Source: Burkholderiaceae bacterium (GTDB lineage Bacteria; Pseudomonadota; Gammaproteobacteria; Burkholderiales; Burkholderiaceae_C). From it: a stretch of DNA of 10,850 bases. The DNA is taken from positions 1 to 10,850 of the forward strand of contig JALQVQ010000096.1 of NCBI GenBank assembly GCA_023260315.1, written 5' to 3'. The notes beneath the pieces were generated by a model. It saw nothing but the letters and a program-made list of their open reading frames with translations. It did no database searches and had not been told where the DNA came from. The translations under genes and the position numbers were made by a program. Below, piece after piece: positions 7,599-10,850 of this stretch (position 1 is its first letter; the number at the start of each line of letters is the position of its first letter).

Positions 7599-8746
7599 TG
7601 GCCGAAGACAGCGCACAAGAAAAGACCGAAGAGCCGACGGCGCGAAAGCTACAAAAGGCGCGCGACGATGGCCAAGTTGCCAGATCGCAAGAGCTGCCCG
7701 GTGCAGCCGTGATGATTGGTGCGGTCAGTACGATGGTCTTGATGGGGGGCTGGCTCATTACCGGACTGGTTGATGTGTTCAAGGCCGGCTTTGTGTTCGA
7801 CCGCAAAACGCTTTTGTCGCCCGACTTGCTCCCCCTGACCTTCGGCAGCCAAGCGGTACACGCCTATTTGGTTGTCGTGCCCGTTTTCATTGTCACCATC
7901 GTGTTGGCGATCTTGGCCTCAGGCGCGACCGGCGGTTATCTGTTTTCGCTCAAGTCAATCGCACCCAAAGCCAGCAAGATCAATCCGATGGAGGGCTTTA
8001 AGCGGATGTTTGGCGTCAAGGCGCTGGTCGAGCTGACCAAAGCGCTCTTGAAATTCACGTTGGTCACCGGTGTCTTGGTTTTGATGATCAATCTCAACCT
8101 AGAGGCCTTGGTGCAAATTGGGCGCATGCCACTTGAACCGGCGCTGCACGCCGCGGGCGAAATGGTTGTGAAGTCGGCGCTCTATGTCACCTTGTCTTTG
8201 ATTGTGATTGCCAGCATTGATGTGCCATGGCAGAAACATGAGTTCATGAAACGCATGCGCATGACCAAGCAGGAAATCAAAGACGAATACAAAGACATCG
8301 AAGGTCGGCCTGAGGTGAAGGCCCAAATTCGCCGCCGTCAGCGCGAAATGTCAAACCAACGGATGATGGCGAATGTGAAGGACGCCGACGTGGTCATCAC
8401 CAACCCAGAGCACTTCGCTGTCGCCTTGGCCTATGACCCGACCGGCGATGGTGCGCCAACACTGGTCGCCAAAGGTGCCGACCTCATCGCCGCAAGCATT
8501 CGCGAAGAAGCGAAAACGCATGGCGTTCATATCTTCGAAGCACCGCCCTTGGCGCGTGCGCTTTACTACACCACCGAGGTAGACCGGACCATTCCCGAGG
8601 GCCTCTACGTGGCAGTCGCGCAGGTCATTGCCTACGTGTTCAGCTTAGGAAGCGTAAGGCCAGGAAAGCCTGGCATGGCGCGCCCTAACCCCGAGGTTCC
8701 TGCAGATATGCAGTTTGATGAAAAAGGTCGACTCATCGTGCGGTAA
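7598..8746 (+). CDS. flhB: Flagellar export switch protein FlhB, with NPEH in place of NPTH
   Basis: FlhB is the export-gate subunit whose cytoplasmic domain cleaves itself and then switches secretion from rod and hook to filament proteins in response to FliK. The 382-residue product opens with the canonical EKTEEPTARKLQKARDDGQV, followed by four membrane helices up to about residue 205. The cytoplasmic domain follows, with KRMRMTKQEIKDEYKDIEG and then VVITNPEHFAVALAYDP. The self-cleavage site lies between Asn269 and Pro270, the expected place. The usual Thr271 is replaced by Glu (codon GAG at 8408-8410), while Asn, Pro and His are kept. An in-frame start 18 bases upstream exists, but the ATG at 7598 fits the family and overlaps the fliR stop. 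The Pro-rich C-terminal tail is of the gammaproteobacterial kind. Confidence 0.97.
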   Translation: MAEDSAQEKTEEPTARKLQKARDDGQVARSQELPGAAVMIGAVSTMVLMGGWLITGLVDVFKAGFVFDRKTLLSPDLLPLTFGSQAVHAYLVVVPVFIVTIVLAILASGATGGYLFSLKSIAPKASKINPMEGFKRMFGVKALVELTKALLKFTLVTGVLVLMINLNLEALVQIGRMPLEPALHAAGEMVVKSALYVTLSLIVIASIDVPWQKHEFMKRMRMTKQEIKDEYKDIEGRPEVKAQIRRRQREMSNQRMMANVKDADVVITNPEHFAVALAYDPTGDGAPTLVAKGADLIAASIREEAKTHGVHIFEAPPLARALYYTTEVDRTIPEGLYVAVAQVIAYVFSLGSVRPGKPGMARPNPEVPADMQFDEKGRLIVR

Positions 8747-8772
8747 GCTCCATCCGTACGTAACTGCTTGAA

Positions 8773-10344
8773 ATGCCCATGAATTCTGCTGAAATGACAC
8801 CCACGTTTTCCCCCGAAGACCTGTTTTTAAGAGACAGCGATCGCGAACGTTTGGCGATGTCATACAACGTCATGGTCACGCGTCGTCAAAGCCTGTTGAT
8901 GATCAGTGACAGCGATGTGCTGCTCGAACACTACGGCCGCATGCTGATCCGCATGCTGCGTGAAACCACAGGCGTCGAAGTCGAGGTATTTTTCCCCAGC
9001 AGCACTGACGCGCTGATCCAGCGGTTCAACGATATTTTGGCCCCACTGTCGGTCGAGGATGCGATGGCCACGAGCGGCGCAGTACTACCCGCACGCGTGC
9101 TGGTCATGCATGATGCCAAAGCCGTACAGCGTCAGCAGGTTGAGTTGCTGGCACGCCTCGTGAACGACTTTCCAGGCGCAAACGTGCGGCTGGTTATGTT
9201 GGTGAACACCACCAACGACCTCACTGTTGATTTGTCCTCGTTCGGGAAGCGCACATCGCGCTGGACCATTGAGCAACCCAACGAAGGCACTGCTGAGGCG
9301 TTCATTGACAAAGCCGCCCTGCAAGGACAGGCGTCTGCTGCGCGCGCGCTAATCGACCGCCTGGGCGTCTTTGCTGTTGAGCCCGAGCCCGAGCCTGAAC
9401 CGCCCACCGCTGACTTTGGTGACATGGAACTGCCAGAGGTGGCTGATTCGCCCAGCCCTCAGAAGCGCCGTCGTCGTCGCCTGTTGGTGCTTTTGCTTGT
9501 CGTGCTGCTGTTTGTTTTGTCGGCGCTGTTGGTATTGGGCCTTTACCCCAAGCATCGTGCCGCGGTCATGCAGATGCTTTGGCCTGAGGTCAATGTTGAG
9601 GCGTCTGTACCCTCGCAGCCGCAACCCGAACCCCAGCCCGAGCCGCAAGTTGCGCCCCTCGCTGCGCCTGTCGAAGAACCCGCCCCCGCCGCCGTATCTG
9701 CCGCCGTCGATTCCGCCACCGTGCCAACGATCGTCGGTCCTTTGCCGGGGATTCTGCCGCCGTGGGCAGATGTTCGTACCGATGTGCAGATGTCGCGTGA
9801 GCTCCGCAACCAGTCCGAGCGCGAGGCCACTGAGAAATTCCTGCCCGATCCGCGGCGCCTGTGGGTCGATGAACGGTTCATTGTGACCGAACAAGTCCCA
9901 GCGACACCCGCCCAACCCCCCGTGGTCGCTGCGGCACCGGTCGAGGTCAAGCCGCCTACCGAGGCCAAGCCGCCTGCCGAGGTCAAGCCGTCAGCAGAGG
10001 TCAAGGCGCCCGCACCACCCAAGCCTGCGGCCAAAACGCTCAGCCCTGCAGACCGACTGGGGCACGACTGGGTGAACAGCCAACCGGATCGGTATTGGGT
10101 CTTGCAATACGCCTCAGTCGTGTCTGCCGAGCAGGCACAGGCGTGGGTCGAGGCGCACCCGAAACTTGAGCGTCTGCACATCGTTGCTGCCGTCAAGCCC
10201 AACGGCCTAACGCACCATGTTGTTGTCTATGGGGCATTTAAATCACGCGAAGAGGCACAAGGTTTTGCAACTTCTGCCGATTCCCCTAAAGAGTACTGGG
10301 CGCGAAGCATTAAATCGCTTAAAGGGGTTTTGCGCGCGCCGTGA
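8773..10344 (+). CDS. Single-pass membrane protein with C-terminal SPOR domain and N-terminal NTPase-like domain (DamX-like layout)
   Basis: No specific gene name can be given. The 523-residue product has an N-terminal cytoplasmic domain (about 30-200), an Arg/Lys cluster (231-236) and a membrane helix (237-258). A long Pro/Ala/Glu-rich periplasmic linker (260-430) follows, then a SPOR domain at about 440-515 with RYWVLQYASV and HHVVVYGAFKSREEA. SPOR domains bind denuded septal peptidoglycan, so a cell-wall or cell-pole role is likely. The layout resembles DamX. In the N-terminal domain, LLMISDSD (41-48), RVLVMHD (108-114) and RLVMLVN (139-145) are spaced like the strands of a P-loop NTPase, but no GxxxxGK(S/T) Walker A motif is present; this part is inference. 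The gene starts 26 bases after flhB, so it probably shares the flagellar transcript. Starts at 8773, 8779 or 8794 are all possible and none has a clear ribosome site. Confidence 0.8.
   Translation: MPMNSAEMTPTFSPEDLFLRDSDRERLAMSYNVMVTRRQSLLMISDSDVLLEHYGRMLIRMLRETTGVEVEVFFPSSTDALIQRFNDILAPLSVEDAMATSGAVLPARVLVMHDAKAVQRQQVELLARLVNDFPGANVRLVMLVNTTNDLTVDLSSFGKRTSRWTIEQPNEGTAEAFIDKAALQGQASAARALIDRLGVFAVEPEPEPEPPTADFGDMELPEVADSPSPQKRRRRRLLVLLLVVLLFVLSALLVLGLYPKHRAAVMQMLWPEVNVEASVPSQPQPEPQPEPQVAPLAAPVEEPAPAAVSAAVDSATVPTIVGPLPGILPPWADVRTDVQMSRELRNQSEREATEKFLPDPRRLWVDERFIVTEQVPATPAQPPVVAAAPVEVKPPTEAKPPAEVKPSAEVKAPAPPKPAAKTLSPADRLGHDWVNSQPDRYWVLQYASVVSAEQAQAWVEAHPKLERLHIVAAVKPNGLTHHVVVYGAFKSREEAQGFATSADSPKEYWARSIKSLKGVLRAP
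9943..10014 (+). repeat. Four tandem 18-bp units encoding a six-residue Lys/Pro repeat
   Basis: Within the periplasmic linker of the SPOR protein, four consecutive six-codon units encode EVKPPT, EAKPPA, EVKPSA and EVKAPA (residues 391-414). The DNA units are similar but not identical, which suggests old slippage-type expansion. Pro/Lys/Glu linkers of this sort are common in cell-envelope proteins that must span the periplasm. Confidence 0.85.
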
Positions 10345-10370
10345 TGATTTGACTTTTAAAACGGTAACGC

Positions 10371-10850
10371 ATGTCAGACGATAAAGCCATTTTGGTCTCG
10401 CGAAACTCTCGCGAAGTCCGCGTAGCGGAGGGCAGTAAAGCCGCCCAGCGCCCGCGCGGTGAGGCTGTGATGGGTGATGCGCGTCAAGTGGGAACGCAGC
10501 GGACCAAAATTCCCCCGCCAGGGGAGGACGGCCTCAGCCATGCCCAGATCGTGGTGCGGCCTGCCCGCCCCATCAAGGTCATAAATTGCACGAAGACCGT
10601 ATTCAAGAAGGTCTTGAATTGTTCGGTAAATATTATAGGAATCTTTGGGATTAAAATGTTCGATAAAATAGCACAACAATTAACATTACAAGCATTAGGT
10701 AGAAATAAGGAAGAGTTTAGTGTTTCCAAACAAGAATTTGAAAGTTTTTGCAAAGAGTTTCTCTTTGAGCAAATCAAAGGTGATATCAGATTAGGTGAAG
10801 CCTTTTGCAAAAAGTATGGTGAGACAAATTACGTACTAAGTATATTATCT
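10371..10850 (+). CDS. Open reading frame of unknown function running off the window, possibly chimeric
   Basis: From the ATG at 10371 a frame stays open for all 160 remaining codons. It begins 26 bases after the SPOR gene stop, so its first part could be the next operon gene. I do not recognise it. Residues 1-70 are rich in Arg, Pro, Gly and Val (for example SKAAQRPRGEAV and QIVVRPARPIKVIN) and look poorly structured. After about residue 75 the sequence becomes rich in Lys, Phe, Ile and Glu, matching a fall in GC from about 70% to about 30%. An abrupt change of this kind inside one frame suggests that two sources are joined and that the frame across the join is accidental. No good ribosome site precedes 10371. 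flhA, often found after flhB, is not present here. Confidence 0.35.
   Translation, partial: MSDDKAILVSRNSREVRVAEGSKAAQRPRGEAVMGDARQVGTQRTKIPPPGEDGLSHAQIVVRPARPIKVINCTKTVFKKVLNCSVNIIGIFGIKMFDKIAQQLTLQALGRNKEEFSVSKQEFESFCKEFLFEQIKGDIRLGEAFCKKYGETNYVLSILS
10417..10429. repeat. Small hairpin TCCGC-GTA-GCGGA
   Basis: A perfect five-base stem with a three-base loop lies 26 bases inside the unassigned GC-rich frame. It is directly preceded by two copies of TCTCGCGAA (10396-10404 and 10407-10415). There is no T-run, so it is not an intrinsic terminator. In sequence this GC-rich, a stem this short may be chance. Confidence 0.4.
10601..10619. repeat. Perfect inverted repeat at the GC-rich to AT-rich transition
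   Basis: ATTCAAGA, a three-base loop AGG, and TCTTGAAT form a perfect eight-base-pair hairpin. Outside it, ACCG (10596-10599) can pair with CGGT (10624-10627) across a small unequal internal loop. No T-run follows, so terminator function is unlikely. It sits exactly where composition changes, so it may mark a join formed through inverted sequence, as in multiple-displacement-amplification chimeras, or be an ordinary palindrome of the right-hand source. Confidence 0.6.
10656..10850 (+). CDS. Start of a small AT-rich protein gene, unknown function (runs off window)
   Basis: This alternative reading of the tail starts at the ATG at 10656, with GGGA five bases before it, and continues in frame to the window edge (65 codons). 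The product begins MFDKIAQQLTLQALGRNKEE, then has an FCKEFLFEQI helix and RLGEAFCKKYGETNYVLSIL. The arrangement of an FC helix followed by LGEAFCKKY and a YVLSIL stretch reminds me of short uncharacterised proteins of about 70-100 residues in AT-rich marine bacteria and their phages. I cannot name a family and this is recollection only. GC content is about 30%, unlike every other gene in the window. It shares its frame with the longer open frame from 10371, and only one of the two can be real. I prefer this one for the AT-rich part. Confidence 0.4.
   Translation, partial: MFDKIAQQLTLQALGRNKEEFSVSKQEFESFCKEFLFEQIKGDIRLGEAFCKKYGETNYVLSILS

Noticed and set aside
9349..10202. Long minus-strand and alternative plus-strand frames inside the SPOR gene.
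   Set aside because: They arise from the GC-rich Pro/Ala/Glu codons of the linker and translate to low-complexity Arg/Ser/Cys-rich sequence with no family resemblance.
10349..10354. TTGACT before the 10371 frame as a possible -35 promoter element.
   Set aside because: No -10-like hexamer lies 16-18 bases downstream.
10631..10636. TATTAT in the AT-rich tail as a possible -10 promoter element.
   Set aside because: No -35-like hexamer sits at the right distance, and such hexamers are expected by chance in 30% GC DNA.
10374..10679. Minus-strand open frame of about 100 residues in the unassigned segment.
   Set aside because: It crosses the composition break, has no ribosome site that I can see, and shows no recognisable domain. 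The opposite-strand frame is at least as plausible and neither is confirmed.
1..10850. Search for CRISPR arrays, tRNA or rRNA genes, insertion sequences and defence genes.
   Set aside because: None was seen by eye: no spaced direct-repeat array, no transposase or integrase motif and no tRNA-like cloverleaf were found.

Overview
The window reads as three unrelated blocks. The two flanking blocks are cut-off pieces, and only the middle one is a substantial operon. The joins show in gene content and partly in base composition, so this is most likely a metagenomic or single-cell-amplified contig containing one or two chimeric joins. A real genomic rearrangement cannot be excluded from sequence alone.

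Block A (1 to about 2805, minus strand) carries part of a urea ABC transporter operon in the usual order urtA-urtB-urtC. It holds the C-terminal third of the urea-binding protein UrtA, a complete long-form permease UrtB with a large periplasmic N-terminal region, and the first 104 codons of the second permease UrtC. UrtA and UrtB look alphaproteobacterial, of Rhodobacterales (roseobacter) type. A strong intercistronic hairpin lies between urtA and urtB.

Block B (about 2805 to at least 10344, plus strand, about 55% GC where sampled) is a flagellar operon: fliK (C-terminal part only), fliL, fliM, fliN, fliO, fliP, fliQ, fliR, flhB. Together these encode hook-length control (FliK), a stator-associated membrane protein (FliL), the C-ring switch (FliM, FliN) and the export gate with its assembly factor and substrate-specificity switch (FliO, FliP, FliQ, FliR, FlhB). 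Gene gaps are short, and fliO/fliP and fliR/flhB overlap, as expected for one transcript. The order matches the fliK-L-M-N-O-P-Q-R-flhB locus of polar-flagellated gammaproteobacteria. In place of the flhA usual there, flhB is followed by a large single-pass membrane protein with a C-terminal SPOR (peptidoglycan-binding) domain and an N-terminal cytoplasmic domain that may be a degenerate NTPase fold.

Block C (10345 to 10850) starts with about 200 bases at roughly 70% GC and turns within about 60 bases into sequence at about 30% GC that runs to the end. A single reading frame stays open from 10371 to the window edge across this change, so the predicted protein has an Arg/Pro/Gly-rich first half and a Lys/Phe/Glu-rich second half. 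A perfect 8-bp inverted repeat sits at the transition. The AT-rich tail could itself be the start of a small protein of the kind seen in AT-rich marine bacteria and phages.

I did not find a convincing new biological system. The points most worth a second look are the two joins, the NPEH variant of the FlhB self-cleavage motif, and the unusual SPOR protein in the flagellar operon.
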